A DNA stretch of 64,000 nt from an uncultured Kiloniellaceae bacterium (GCA_947493695.1 CANLSF010000001.1:62001-126000); one strand, 5' to 3'. Numbered from the stretch's first letter, positions 7,423-16,506 are shown. Numbers and translations: made by a program. The notes: generated by a model from the sequence alone, not told the origin.

Positions 7423-8715
7423 ATGAGCAGCATTGAACCAACCTCGGGGCCGCCCAAAGGCACAGGGCCAATGCAAAGGCGTGAGGCACGCCTGGCCTAC
7501 GCTATGCTGGCGCCGACGTTCCTCATCATCGCCACGATTGTCCTGATACCGTTGTTGGCAAACTTCTGGATCAGCTTCAAGCCGGTGCAACTGGGAGATT
7601 TGCGCCCCCCAACCCCGGTTGCGAACGAACGATTGCGCGGCGATGCGACGGCCGTTGGCGATCAAATCCGGGTCGAATACCGTCTGCGCAATTCCTCGCG
7701 ACAGCGCGCGATTGCCGATGTGGTCATGACGGACAGCTGGCCGTCCGGTCTTGCGGTCAATGACCTCGATCCGCGTTGCACGCTCGAGAATCAAAACCTG
7801 CGTTGCGAGTTGGGCAATCTTGAGGGCGGTTATCGGGAACGCTTGAAGATTGAAGCCACTGTCGAACAGGCTTTTCTCGACTCTCCGATCAAACCAAGAG
7901 ACAGCAAGCCGGTGATGACCGGCGATTCCGAAAACATCCTCACCAATGCCGAACTGACACTCGAGAATTTCCGGAAGGTCTTCGCCGCGTCCGAGTTCTG
8001 GAGCGTCCTGAAAGTCACCATCTATTACACAGTGTTCGGAACGGCCGGAGCGCTGATCCTGGGACTTTTCGCCGCCTTGCTGATGAACCAGGCCTTTCGG
8101 GGGCGGGCCATTCTGCGGGGCTTGTTTCTTTTCCCCTACGTCGCACCGGTCATTGCCGTTGCCTTTACCTGGGTAGTCCTGCTCGACCCCTTTTCCGGTG
8201 CCTTGAACGCTATCCTGCAGCAGATGGGCGCGGCGGGCGGTCCGATCAATTTCTTCGGACAGCGTGAGGCGAGTTTTACACTGCTGGGTCTGGAATTCAG
8301 CTTCCCGCTGGCGCTGACCACCGTCATCGCCTTCGAGGCCTGGCGATACTTCCCGCTCTCGTTTCTATTCATTCTCGCGCGCATGCAATCGATCAGCGGC
8401 GATATGTACGAAGCCGCCGAGATGGACGGGGCAACGCCGCTACAGCAATTCTGGTATCTCTCGCTGCCGCAGCTTGCAGGTATTCTATCGGTCCTCTTCC
8501 TACTGCGCTTCATCTGGACCTTCAATAAGTTCGACGACATCTTCCTGCTGACCGGTGGTGGTGCCGGAACCCGGACCCTGACCGTCGATGTCTACGAACA
8601 GGGTTTCGCCCTGGCCAATCTCGGCGCTGGGGCGGCAGTTGCCGTCGTGGTCTTCGTGGTTCTCTTCACCTTCTCGGTCATCTACTTCCGCTTCTCACCA
8701 AAGGACGAAGGATAA
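7423..8715 (+). CDS. Sugar ABC transporter permease with DUF11-like periplasmic insert
   Basis: A 430-residue MalF-type inner-membrane permease. The first membrane helix (about residues 27-49) is followed by a roughly 100-residue soluble insert (about 66-155) before the permease core. The insert reads like a DUF11 beta-sandwich repeat: VGDQIRVEYRLRN, ADVVMTDSWPSGL, cysteines at 119 and 128, then GNLEGGYRERLKIEATV. The core has five more helices and the EAA loop YEAAEMDGATPLQQFWYLSLP, which contacts the ATPase. In E. coli MalF an unrelated Ig-like loop at the same place touches the binding protein, so this insert may do likewise. The stop overlaps the next start as TAATG. Confidence 0.92.
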   Translation: MSSIEPTSGPPKGTGPMQRREARLAYAMLAPTFLIIATIVLIPLLANFWISFKPVQLGDLRPPTPVANERLRGDATAVGDQIRVEYRLRNSSRQRAIADVVMTDSWPSGLAVNDLDPRCTLENQNLRCELGNLEGGYRERLKIEATVEQAFLDSPIKPRDSKPVMTGDSENILTNAELTLENFRKVFAASEFWSVLKVTIYYTVFGTAGALILGLFAALLMNQAFRGRAILRGLFLFPYVAPVIAVAFTWVVLLDPFSGALNAILQQMGAAGGPINFFGQREASFTLLGLEFSFPLALTTVIAFEAWRYFPLSFLFILARMQSISGDMYEAAEMDGATPLQQFWYLSLPQLAGILSVLFLLRFIWTFNKFDDIFLLTGGGAGTRTLTVDVYEQGFALANLGAGAAVAVVVFVVLFTFSVIYFRFSPKDEG

Positions 8716-9947
8716 TGGCTGTTCTTCGCAACGGGCTGCTACTCGCAGTGATCTCCGGCGCGCTCTGGGGCGCCATCGCCATGATCGTGTTCGGCGTCAC
8801 CTTCGCCCTGGTGTCGGGCGCGCCAGCCCAACCCTCCGTCAATGCAGCCGCTCTGGCTGGCCTGCTAGGGGCGTTGGTTCTGATGGTGCGGACGCCGGAG
8901 CAACGGAGCCTTACCCTCCGGTTTCTTTCAGCGGCTGTCGTGCTCGTCGTTCTTTTTACCGCGAGCTTCGCCCACCCTTTCGGACTAGGCCTGGATGTCG
9001 CGCCGCTCTGGCAGATTGCCGCCACGCTGCTGATTGTCGGAAGCGTTTCCTTCACCAACTGGGCCTGTCTGCACGATGCGGGACGCGGCGCGATGCGGCG
9101 TTACGACTTCGAGAAAATCCTGATCCGGATTTTCAAGGGTTTCGGCTTCGTCTTCTTTACGGTGATTGTCGCCCTGCCCTTCTATGTGCTGGTCATGACC
9201 AGCCTGAAGAGCCAGCAGTCTCTGCTCGCCAATCCACTCGACTTTTCGGTCGACTTCTCGGGTGGGTTTAGCGGCCTCTTCCGCTCTTACGGCGAGCTCT
9301 TTACGCAGTTCAACTTCGGACGCTACCTGCTGATCTCCTCGATCGTTTCCGTGGCCACGGTGATCCTGACCCTGCTCTTCAGCGTGCCCGGCGCCTATGC
9401 GGTCTCCCGCCTGCGTTTTCCAGGCCGCGCCGTGCTGTCGCGTTCGATCCTGTTGATCTATATGGTGCCCGCTATCGTACTGGTGATCCCGCTTTATGCG
9501 GTTTTCTCGCAGCTTGGTCTGCGCAACACCATGGCCGGGCTTCTGATCATCTATCCGGCAACCACGATCCCCGTGGCGCTTTATATGTTGCAGGGTTACT
9601 TCCAGGGATTGCCAGCCGAGCTGGAAGAAGCGGGCTTGATGGACGGCCTGTCGCGGCTGGGCGTCATCATCAAAATCACACTCCCGCTCTCGTTGCCCGC
9701 GATGGCATCGGTTTCGCTTTACGTTTTCATGATTGCCTGGAACGAGTTCCTTTTCGCCTTCATGTTTCTCGACGACCCGGACATCTTCACCCTGTCGCGC
9801 GGCGTCGTCTCCCTCAATTCCTCGGAAGTGCCCCGCCAGCACCTGATGGCCGGAGCGGTCATTGCGACTCTGCCTGTGCTGGGCATCTTCCTCTGGTTCG
9901 AACGCTATATGGTCCAAGGTCTGACAGCAGGAAGTGTCAAAGGATGA
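8715..9947 (+). CDS. Sugar ABC transporter permease (MalG type) with extra N-terminal membrane helices
   Basis: A 410-residue permease, longer than the roughly 280 residues usual for the MalG family. About 125 N-terminal residues form around four additional hydrophobic helices (starting NGLLLAVISGALWGAIAMIV) ahead of the usual core, which begins near IFKGFGFVFFTVIVALPFYV. The coupling helix is EEAGLMDGLSRLGVIIKITLPL, the EAA motif that docks on the ATPase. It overlaps the upstream permease stop by one base and the glycosidase start by four (ATGA). The role of the extra helices is unknown. Confidence 0.92.
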   Translation: MAVLRNGLLLAVISGALWGAIAMIVFGVTFALVSGAPAQPSVNAAALAGLLGALVLMVRTPEQRSLTLRFLSAAVVLVVLFTASFAHPFGLGLDVAPLWQIAATLLIVGSVSFTNWACLHDAGRGAMRRYDFEKILIRIFKGFGFVFFTVIVALPFYVLVMTSLKSQQSLLANPLDFSVDFSGGFSGLFRSYGELFTQFNFGRYLLISSIVSVATVILTLLFSVPGAYAVSRLRFPGRAVLSRSILLIYMVPAIVLVIPLYAVFSQLGLRNTMAGLLIIYPATTIPVALYMLQGYFQGLPAELEEAGLMDGLSRLGVIIKITLPLSLPAMASVSLYVFMIAWNEFLFAFMFLDDPDIFTLSRGVVSLNSSEVPRQHLMAGAVIATLPVLGIFLWFERYMVQGLTAGSVKG

Positions 9948-11251
9948 ACATGATGATAAGCGCTCAGCGCGCGGCAGAGCTGGATACGCAAGCCGCGCAG
10001 ATCATGCGCGACAACGATCGGGGCGGCTTCACGGTCCCGACCGCGCGCCTCTATCCCTACCAGTGGAACTGGGATTCGGCCTTTGCGGCGCGCGGTTTTG
10101 CTGAGATCGATAAAGACCGCGCCTGGAGAGAACTGGAAACCCTGCTGGAAGCCCAATGGCCCAACGGTATGGTGCCGCACATCATCTTCCGGCGCGACGA
10201 TCCCGATTATTTTCCCGGTCCGCGAATCTGGCAATCAGGCACAACACCGCCAAGTTCCGGTTACTCACAGCCCCCCGTCGCCGCCACGGTTGCGCGAGAC
10301 CTCTACGAAGCCGGGCCCAAGGAAACCGCAGAACCGCGCGCACGTGCGCTCTTCCCGAAACTGCTGGCTTGGCATCGCTGGTTTCACGAACAACGCGACC
10401 CGGACGGGTTGGGCGTTATCGCGATAGCCCACCCCTGGGAATCCGGGCGCGACAATTCACCGGACTGGGATGAAGCCATGGCCAGGGTCGACACCAGCAA
10501 GGTCGAACCCTACGAGCGGCGTGACACAGCCCAAATCCATGCTGAAATGCGGCCAACCAAGGTTGATTACGACCGCTATATTGCCTTAATCCAATTCGGG
10601 CGCGATTGCGGCTGGGATTCGCAAGAGATCGCCAGAAACGGCCCTTTCTTTGCCGCGGACCCGGGACTGACCTTCGTCCTGCTCCGCGCCGACCGGGATC
10701 TTCTGGCATTGGCGGAGGCCCTTGGCGAAAGCGCCGCCGGCAAAGAAATCGAGGGTTGGATCGCACGCGCGGAGGCAGGCGCGGGATCACTTTGGAATTC
10801 GCAGACAGGGGCATACTGCGCGCGGGACCTGCGCAGCGGCGCACTATCGGACGGCGTCTCAAGCGTTTCCTTCCTGAGCCTCTACGCCGGTCTCGATGCG
10901 CCGGAGCAGGAAGTAGCGAACATTGCCAACTTCAAACGGATCATTGCGGCCTGCCGCTATGCGGTCCCGAGCTTCGATCCGGAGCACCCGAAATTCGACT
11001 CGCTGCGCTATTGGCGCGGCCCCGCCTGGTGTGTGGTCAACGAACTGATTGGCCGAGGTCTGGCCGAACGGGGTTACAGCGATCTTGCGGCACGCGTACG
11101 CGGCGATACCGGTGCGCTGATCGAAAGTGCCGGATTCTACGAGTATTTCTGCCCCCTCACCGGACGCGGCGCAGGAGGTGGCGACTTTACCTGGACAGCG
11201 GCAACCTGGCTGGCCTGGGCCTCGCCAAAGCACTTCGCCGTTAACGAGTAA
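9944..11251 (+). CDS. GH63/MGH1-like glycoside hydrolase, glucosylglycerate hydrolase-like
   Basis: A 435-residue protein without a signal peptide, so cytoplasmic. It shows the (alpha/alpha)6 signatures of MGH1-like/GH63 enzymes: YQWNWDSAFAARGF near residue 40, SGYSQPPV near 106, HPWESGRDNSPDWD with candidate acid D170, and FYEYFCPLTGRGAGGGDFTW with candidate base E400. Characterised relatives hydrolyse glucosylglycerate or mannosylglycerate to the hexose and D-glycerate. It sits inside the transporter operon, between permease and ATPase, implying import of the intact glycoside followed by hydrolysis. The exact substrate is inferred; glucosylglycerol or another alpha-glucoside is possible. 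Confidence 0.85.
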   Translation: MNMMISAQRAAELDTQAAQIMRDNDRGGFTVPTARLYPYQWNWDSAFAARGFAEIDKDRAWRELETLLEAQWPNGMVPHIIFRRDDPDYFPGPRIWQSGTTPPSSGYSQPPVAATVARDLYEAGPKETAEPRARALFPKLLAWHRWFHEQRDPDGLGVIAIAHPWESGRDNSPDWDEAMARVDTSKVEPYERRDTAQIHAEMRPTKVDYDRYIALIQFGRDCGWDSQEIARNGPFFAADPGLTFVLLRADRDLLALAEALGESAAGKEIEGWIARAEAGAGSLWNSQTGAYCARDLRSGALSDGVSSVSFLSLYAGLDAPEQEVANIANFKRIIAACRYAVPSFDPEHPKFDSLRYWRGPAWCVVNELIGRGLAERGYSDLAARVRGDTGALIESAGFYEYFCPLTGRGAGGGDFTWTAATWLAWASPKHFAVNE

Positions 11252-11266
11252 CGCAAGGGAAAGATC

Positions 11267-12328
11267 ATGGGTGCGATCCAACTGGAAAAAGTCGAAAAGT
11301 GGTTCGGCGATCTGCAGGTGATCAAAGGTGTCGATCTTCAGATTGAAGACGGCGAGTTCGTTATCTTCGTCGGCCCCTCCGGCTGCGGTAAATCCACATT
11401 GCTCCGCCTCGTCTCAGGCCTGGAAGAAACCAGCCGGGGTGCGATCAGGATCAATGACCGGGACGTGACCGGCGAGCCCCCCTCTGGGCGTGGTTTGGCC
11501 ATGGTGTTCCAGTCCTATGCCCTCTACCCACACATGTCCGTGCGCGACAACATGGGCTTCGGCCTTAAAACCGCGGGCGCCCCCAAAACGGAAATCAAGG
11601 AAAAGGTTGAGGCTGCATCGAAGGTTCTCAAGCTCGACGACTACCTCGACAGGCGGCCAAAGGCTCTTTCCGGCGGGCAACGGCAACGGGTCGCCATCGG
11701 TCGATCCATCGTGCGCGAACCCAGCGCGTTCCTTTTCGATGAGCCTCTTTCGAACCTTGATGCGGCGCTCCGGGTAGATATGCGTTTCGAGATCGCGAAG
11801 CTGCACCAGACCCTGAAGGCCACCATGATCTATGTGACCCATGATCAGGTCGAGGCCATGACTCTAGCCGACAAGATCGTGGTGCTGCAGGCCGGTAAGA
11901 TCGAGCAGGTGGGTTCGCCCCGCGCCCTCTACGAACGACCTGACAATCTCTTCGTGGCCCAGTTCATCGGCAGCCCGAAGATGAACGTGATGACCTGTTC
12001 GGCTCAGGGCGACCGCTTCAGCCTGCCGGGTCATGGCGAGGGTCATTTTGCCCATAGTGCAAGTCGCCGACCTCCCGCACATCTTGGCATCCGACCGGAG
12101 CACATCGAGGTGGTTGCGCCCGGCGAAGGTCATTGCAGCGGCGAGATCGAAGTGACCGAATACCTGGGCGCCGACGTCATGCTCTACGTCAACTGCGGTG
12201 CACTCGGTGTCCTGACCGTGCGCCACGTCGGCGACATCGACGTGCGTCCGGGGCAGAGTCTGGGGCTGCGCTTCGATGAAAGCCGACTACATTTCTTCGG
12301 TGACGACGAACAGGCAATTCGAACCTAA
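11267..12328 (+). CDS. Sugar ABC transporter ATP-binding protein (UgpC/MalK type)
   Basis: A 353-residue ATPase. Walker A is GPSGCGKST, the signature [19 protein letters not shown], Walker [13 protein letters not shown] and the H-loop [14 protein letters not shown]. The C-terminal 120 residues form the MalK-like regulatory OB domain ([11 protein letters not shown]). This subfamily energises family-1 sugar importers and pairs with the two permeases encoded upstream. It is the last gene of the operon and converges with the FAH-family gene after nine bases; no obvious terminator is visible between them. Confidence 0.95.
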   Translation: MGAIQLEKVEKWFGDLQVIKGVDLQIEDGEFVIFVGPSGCGKSTLLRLVSGLEETSRGAIRINDRDVTGEPPSGRGLAMVFQSYALYPHMSVRDNMGFGLKTAGAPKTEIKEKVEAASKVLKLDDYLDRRPKALSGGQRQRVAIGRSIVREPSAFLFDEPLSNLDAALRVDMRFEIAKLHQTLKATMIYVTHDQVEAMTLADKIVVLQAGKIEQVGSPRALYERPDNLFVAQFIGSPKMNVMTCSAQGDRFSLPGHGEGHFAHSASRRPPAHLGIRPEHIEVVAPGEGHCSGEIEVTEYLGADVMLYVNCGALGVLTVRHVGDIDVRPGQSLGLRFDESRLHFFGDDEQAIRT

Positions 12329-12337
12329 GTCTCTCCG

Positions 12338-13522
12338 TCAGGCCTTCAGGAGTCCGCGCTTTGCCAGATTCCGCATCAGGGCACCGGTTCCGAAACGCCA
12401 GGGCGGAAGCTGGTCCGAGAGATTGACGTGGTTGATCAGCGCCCCCAGACGTGGCGTCGAGATGGTGACCCGGTCGCCTATTTTGTGGGTGAAGCCCTGG
12501 CCGGGATTGTCCCGGTCGTCCGTGGGCGCGAACATGGTACCCAGGAAAAGCATAAAACCGTCGGGATACTGATGATGCGCTCCGATACTCTGTTCGACAA
12601 TATCTGTTGGATTGCGGCTGATCTTGCTCATGGAGCTGATCGCTTCAAGACAATAGTTGTCCGTGCCTTCGATGGTCATGGAAAGATCCAGAGCACAGAC
12701 ATCCTCGAGCGTGAAGCCGTCGTCGAAGAGGCGCAGAAACGGCCCGATCGAGCAGGAGGCGTTGTTGTCCTTGGCCTTACCGAGCAGCAAGGCCGACCGC
12801 CCCTCAAAATCACGCAGATTGACGTCGTTACCAAGCGTCGCGCCGACGATCTCGCCCCGGCTGTTGACCGCCAGAACCACTTCCGGCTCTGGATTGTTCC
12901 AGGTCGACTTGGGATGCAGACCGATCTGCGCACCGAAGCCCATGGAGGACATCGGCTGTCCCTTTGTGAAGACCTCGACGTCCGGACCGATACCGACTTC
13001 GAGATATTGCGACCAGGCGCCCTTTTCCAGCAGGACTTCCTTGATGCGGGCAGCCCCGTCTGACCCGGGTTCGATCTTTGAAAGGTCATCACCGATGATC
13101 GCGGTCATATCCGCGCGGATCGTTTCCGCCTTGCTGGCGTCGCCACGGGCCTGCTCCTCGATTACCCGCTCCAGCATGGAGGCGACAAAGGTGACGCCCG
13201 CCGCTTTCACGGCCTGCAGATCGCAGGGCGCCAGAAGATGCAGGCGGCCTTCGGCAGCCGTTTCTTCCTGGCTGCCCGCAAGAGCATCTTCCAGGGAGGA
13301 AATGGAGCGCAGCTCGCCTGCTCCCTCAATCCTGCTTGCAAGATCCGTGAGCTCCAACAGATCGGTCATGGTCGGTGCGACCGGACTCAAGTCCAGGAGT
13401 TCGCCCTCGCGGAGAAGGCAAAGCGTCGGCCCGCCCATCGCGGGTTCCCAAACGCGCCCGACCAGTAGCGCGGTCTCGCTGTCCTCGGGCAAAAGACCTG
13501 AAGCATCAATGCTTGGCATCAT
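12338..13522 (-). CDS. FAH-family 2-keto-3-deoxy-aldonate dehydratase (KdxD/XylX-like)
   Basis: A 394-residue fumarylacetoacetate-hydrolase-family protein of the long subtype (about 385-395 residues), typical of 2-keto-3-deoxy-D-xylonate or -L-arabinonate dehydratases. Recognisable segments are AAGVTFVASMLERV, a metal-site region NNPEPEVVLAVNSRGEIVG, GNDVNLRDFEGRSALLLGKAKDN and FLGTMFAPTDDRD. In the Weimberg pathway this enzyme removes water from the 2-keto-3-deoxy acid to give alpha-ketoglutarate semialdehyde. The SMP-30 lactonase lies 27 bases upstream on the same strand and the IlvD/Edd dehydratase is divergent, so three consecutive steps are encoded together. The precise pentose or hexose acid is not determined. 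Confidence 0.85.
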   Translation of the reverse strand: MMPSIDASGLLPEDSETALLVGRVWEPAMGGPTLCLLREGELLDLSPVAPTMTDLLELTDLASRIEGAGELRSISSLEDALAGSQEETAAEGRLHLLAPCDLQAVKAAGVTFVASMLERVIEEQARGDASKAETIRADMTAIIGDDLSKIEPGSDGAARIKEVLLEKGAWSQYLEVGIGPDVEVFTKGQPMSSMGFGAQIGLHPKSTWNNPEPEVVLAVNSRGEIVGATLGNDVNLRDFEGRSALLLGKAKDNNASCSIGPFLRLFDDGFTLEDVCALDLSMTIEGTDNYCLEAISSMSKISRNPTDIVEQSIGAHHQYPDGFMLFLGTMFAPTDDRDNPGQGFTHKIGDRVTISTPRLGALINHVNLSDQLPPWRFGTGALMRNLAKRGLLKA

Positions 13523-13549
13523 GTGATTTCTACTTTCATGAAAGTCGCG

Positions 13550-14449
13550 TTATCCGGCGAAAAGAACGTCGGGAAGGCCGGTGTTTTTCATTCCACCCGC
13601 AGCAAGGTCGCAGGCAAAGAGGCTGCCGGCATGAGGTTGAGCGGCCAAATCTTCGGCGTTCAGGCCATCTCGCGCCGAGGTGATGTAAAGCCTGGTGAAA
13701 TCGGGTCCGCCGAAGGTGCAGCAGGTGATGTTACTGACCGGCAGCGCGACCCGTGCCACAACCCCTCCGTCAGGATTGTAGCATGTGACCTGGTATCCGC
13801 CCCACTCGGCGTTCCAGAGGTGATCCTGCGCATCGACGGTTGAACCATCCGGCCCTCCCCCCTTCTGCGGCAGGGATGCAAAGAGCGCACGCTCGCCAAG
13901 ACTGCCCGTCGCAGTGTCGTAGGCGTAGCGATAGATATGACGGTCCGAGGTGTCAGCGAAATACATCGAACCTCCATCGACACTGAAGGCGAGAGAATTC
14001 GTGCAGCCCACCTTGGATATCAGGGGGGAAACCTCTCCACCGGCATCGTAGGAAACAACCGACGAAAGCGGCCTCAGGCTTTGCTCGTCGAGACCGCCAA
14101 CCACGAAGCGGCCCTGACGATCGCAGACACCATCGTTCATGCGGGTTGTGGGCAGATCGGGTTCGAAGATGGTGCGCCGCGTGACCTCTTCCTTTTCAAG
14201 ATTGAAGTCGTGTAATCCACTCTCCAGTGCGACCAGCAGGTCTCCCTCGCTGCGGAATGCGAAAGACCCGATACGCTCCGGGAGGCTCCAGGTCCTGGTG
14301 CTCATGTCTTCGGGATCGAGCGACCAGAGTTCGGCCTTTTGGATATCGACCCAGAAAAGCTTCCGGTGACCGGCGTGCCAGCGTATGCCTTCGCCCAACT
14401 GGTTCCGGCAGTCCAGAAGCAGCTCCGCCTTTAGATGTTTCTCTGTCAC
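13550..14449 (-). CDS. SMP-30/gluconolactonase family sugar lactone hydrolase
   Basis: A 299-residue six-bladed beta-propeller of normal family length. Motifs include LLDCRNQLGEGIRWH near the N-terminus (containing the metal-binding Glu), NDGVCDRQGRFVVGG, and GGPDGSTVDAQDHLWNAEWGG with the catalytic-site Asp. Family members open aldonolactones using a divalent metal. Its position before the FAH-family gene and opposite the dehydratase suggests it is the lactonase (XylC-like) step of the same pathway. An aldose dehydrogenase and a ketoglutarate-semialdehyde dehydrogenase, which would complete the route, are not visible nearby. Confidence 0.9.
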   Translation of the reverse strand: MTEKHLKAELLLDCRNQLGEGIRWHAGHRKLFWVDIQKAELWSLDPEDMSTRTWSLPERIGSFAFRSEGDLLVALESGLHDFNLEKEEVTRRTIFEPDLPTTRMNDGVCDRQGRFVVGGLDEQSLRPLSSVVSYDAGGEVSPLISKVGCTNSLAFSVDGGSMYFADTSDRHIYRYAYDTATGSLGERALFASLPQKGGGPDGSTVDAQDHLWNAEWGGYQVTCYNPDGGVVARVALPVSNITCCTFGGPDFTRLYITSARDGLNAEDLAAQPHAGSLFACDLAAGGMKNTGLPDVLFAG

Positions 14450-14513
14450 GATTCCGAAGACACTTTCTCTTATTTTTCCGGTTCCAAGGACGGCGTCCGC
14501 CGATCAGCGCAAG

Positions 14514-14526
14514 CCTGCATTGCAGG
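14514..14526. promoter_or_regulatory. Palindrome CCTGCATTGCAGG between divergent sugar-acid genes
   Basis: A perfect odd-length 13-bp palindrome in the spacer between the lactonase and the dehydratase, 65 bases from the lactonase start. It is a possible regulator site shared by both genes. Confidence 0.35.
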
Positions 14527-14530
14527 TCTC

Positions 14531-14547
14531 GTCACGCAGCACGTGAC
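14531..14547. promoter_or_regulatory. Inverted repeat GTCACG-N5-CGTGAC
   Basis: Perfect six-base arms at 14531-14536 and 14542-14547 lie four bases from the neighbouring palindrome. The pair forms a compact candidate operator block in the divergent promoter region. The TATTAGTAAT element at 14572-14581 follows. Confidence 0.35.
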
Positions 14548-14663
14548 TTTGCCGCCGCCATGGCCTATTTCTATTAGTAATACTTTTTACGACAACGAAC
14601 CGGACCTGTCGATAGCCGCTTCCCATGGCATCGCGGGTTCGTGATCAGCAGGGATCCAGGCTC

Positions 14664-16484
14664 ATGGCAGAAAAGCCCAAAAGCGACGCTTCAGAATCCA
14701 GCGGGAACGGCGCAGCTCGTAAGGCATTGCGCAGCGAAAAGTGGTTTAACATTGCCGGGGATCCGGGGATGACCGCGCTGTATCTGGAGCGCTATTTCAA
14801 TTTCGGCCTGACCCCGGAGGAACTGCAGTCCGGGCGGCCGATCATCGGCATTGCCCAGACCGGCAGCGATCTCTCGCCCTGCAATCGCATTCATGTCCAG
14901 TTGGAAGACCGCCTGCGCGACGGAATCCGCGATGCCGGTGGCGTACCCCTGGTGTTTCCGGTCCATCCGATCCAGGAGACGGGGCGCCGCCCGACGGCCT
15001 CCCTGGACCGCAATCTCGCCTATCTGGGCGCGGTCGAAGTTATGCACGGCTATCCCCTGGATGGCGTTATCCTGACCACCGGCTGCGATAAGACCACACC
15101 AGCCCTGCTGATGGCCGCCGCCACCGCGAACCTGCCCTCGATCGTGCTTTCCGGCGGGCCGATGCTCGACAGCTACCGGGACGGCAAGCCGCAATTGGGC
15201 TCCGGCGCCATCGCCTGGGAATGCCGCCAGCGCTTTTCCGCAGGCGATATCACCGGTGAAGAGTTTATCAAGTTTGTTGGCGATGCCGCCCCAAGCCTGG
15301 GGCACTGCAACACCATGGGTACGGCCTCGACAATGAATTCCCTGGCCGAAGCCCTGGGTATGAGCCTGCCCGGCTGCGCTTCAATCCCCGCACCCTACCG
15401 GGATCGGGCACAGATGGCCTATCGCACCGGACGACGCATCGTGGATATGGTCCACGAAGACCTGACGCCCCACAAGATCATGACCCGGGAAGCATTTGAA
15501 AACGCCATTGCGGTCAACACCCTGATCGGCGGTTCCACCAACGCCCCGATCCACCTGGTCGCCGTAGCGCGGCACATGGGGGTCGAGCTGAATGTCCAGG
15601 ACTGGGAAAAACACGGCTTCAATTTGCCCCTGCTGGTCAACTGCCAACCCGCCGGAGAACATCTGGCCGAGAGCTATCACCGCGCCGGTGGCGTGCCCGC
15701 CGTCTTTGCCCGTCTCAAGGAGCTTGGACAGTTGCGCGGCAACGCCCTGTCCGTCAGCGGCCAGACCATGGCCGAAGCCTACGCGGACGCCAAAGCCTAC
15801 GATGATGATGTGATCCGCCCGCTAGAGAATCCTCTCAAGCAGCAGGCGGGCTTTCGGGTCCTGACTGGCAATCTCTTCGATTCCGGGATCATGAAAACCA
15901 GCGTCATCAGTCCTGATTTCCGGGAACGTTTCCTGGCAAACCCCGAGGATCCCGATGCCTTCGAATCCCGCGTTATCGTGTTTGAGGGCCCGGAGGACTA
16001 TCACGACCGGATCAATGATCCGGAACTCAAGATCGATGAACACAGCACCTTGCTGATCCGGGGCGCAGGACCGATCGGCTACCCGGGTGCTGCCGAGGTG
16101 GTCAACATGCAGCCGCCTGACGCCCTGATCAAAGCGGGCATCAGCGCCCTACCGACCATCGGCGACGGACGCCAGTCCGGCACCTCGGGAAGTCCGTCCA
16201 TCCTGAACGTTTCGCCTGAATCCGCCCTGGGCGGCGGCATGGCGATTGTGAAGACCGGCGATATCCTGCGGGTCGATCTGCGCAAAGGCCGCGTCGATAT
16301 GCTGATCTCCGATGAGGAAATTGCCAGCCGCAAGGCCGCATGGCAGCAGTCGATCCCGCCGCATCAGACAGGCTGGCAGGAAATCTACCGCTCTATGGTG
16401 GGCGATCTCTCGACCGGTATGTGCCTGGAACCAACGGTAAAGTATCACCGCGTCACGGACGTCACGCCGCGCAACAATCATTGA
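14664..16484 (+). CDS. IlvD/Edd-family aldonic acid dehydratase (D-xylonate/L-arabinonate type)
   Basis: A 606-residue protein from the ATG at 14664; an in-frame ATG at 14625 would add 13 residues. The three cysteines of the [2Fe-2S] cluster are visible in TGSDLSPCNRIH, LTTGCDKTTPA and LGHCNTMGTAST. MTALYLERYFNFGL and ETGRRPTASLDRNLAYLG are typical of the sugar-acid branch rather than of branched-chain amino-acid IlvD. The enzyme should dehydrate an aldonate to its 2-keto-3-deoxy derivative, feeding the FAH-family dehydratase encoded on the other side of the divergent promoter. Substrate choice among xylonate, arabinonate, galactonate or gluconate cannot be read from sequence. Confidence 0.9.
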   Translation: MAEKPKSDASESSGNGAARKALRSEKWFNIAGDPGMTALYLERYFNFGLTPEELQSGRPIIGIAQTGSDLSPCNRIHVQLEDRLRDGIRDAGGVPLVFPVHPIQETGRRPTASLDRNLAYLGAVEVMHGYPLDGVILTTGCDKTTPALLMAAATANLPSIVLSGGPMLDSYRDGKPQLGSGAIAWECRQRFSAGDITGEEFIKFVGDAAPSLGHCNTMGTASTMNSLAEALGMSLPGCASIPAPYRDRAQMAYRTGRRIVDMVHEDLTPHKIMTREAFENAIAVNTLIGGSTNAPIHLVAVARHMGVELNVQDWEKHGFNLPLLVNCQPAGEHLAESYHRAGGVPAVFARLKELGQLRGNALSVSGQTMAEAYADAKAYDDDVIRPLENPLKQQAGFRVLTGNLFDSGIMKTSVISPDFRERFLANPEDPDAFESRVIVFEGPEDYHDRINDPELKIDEHSTLLIRGAGPIGYPGAAEVVNMQPPDALIKAGISALPTIGDGRQSGTSGSPSILNVSPESALGGGMAIVKTGDILRVDLRKGRVDMLISDEEIASRKAAWQQSIPPHQTGWQEIYRSMVGDLSTGMCLEPTVKYHRVTDVTPRNNH

Positions 16485-16506
16485 CTTCTCAGCGAAGCCA
16501 GTGACT

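Noticed and set aside
8985-9917. 310-residue minus-strand frame opposite the second permease
   Set aside because: His/Gln/Asp-rich antisense product of a membrane-protein gene; no ribosome site or family pattern.
14664-16484. Branched-chain amino acid dehydratase IlvD
   Set aside because: Sequence motifs and the neighbouring lactonase and FAH-family genes fit the sugar-acid branch of IlvD/Edd better.
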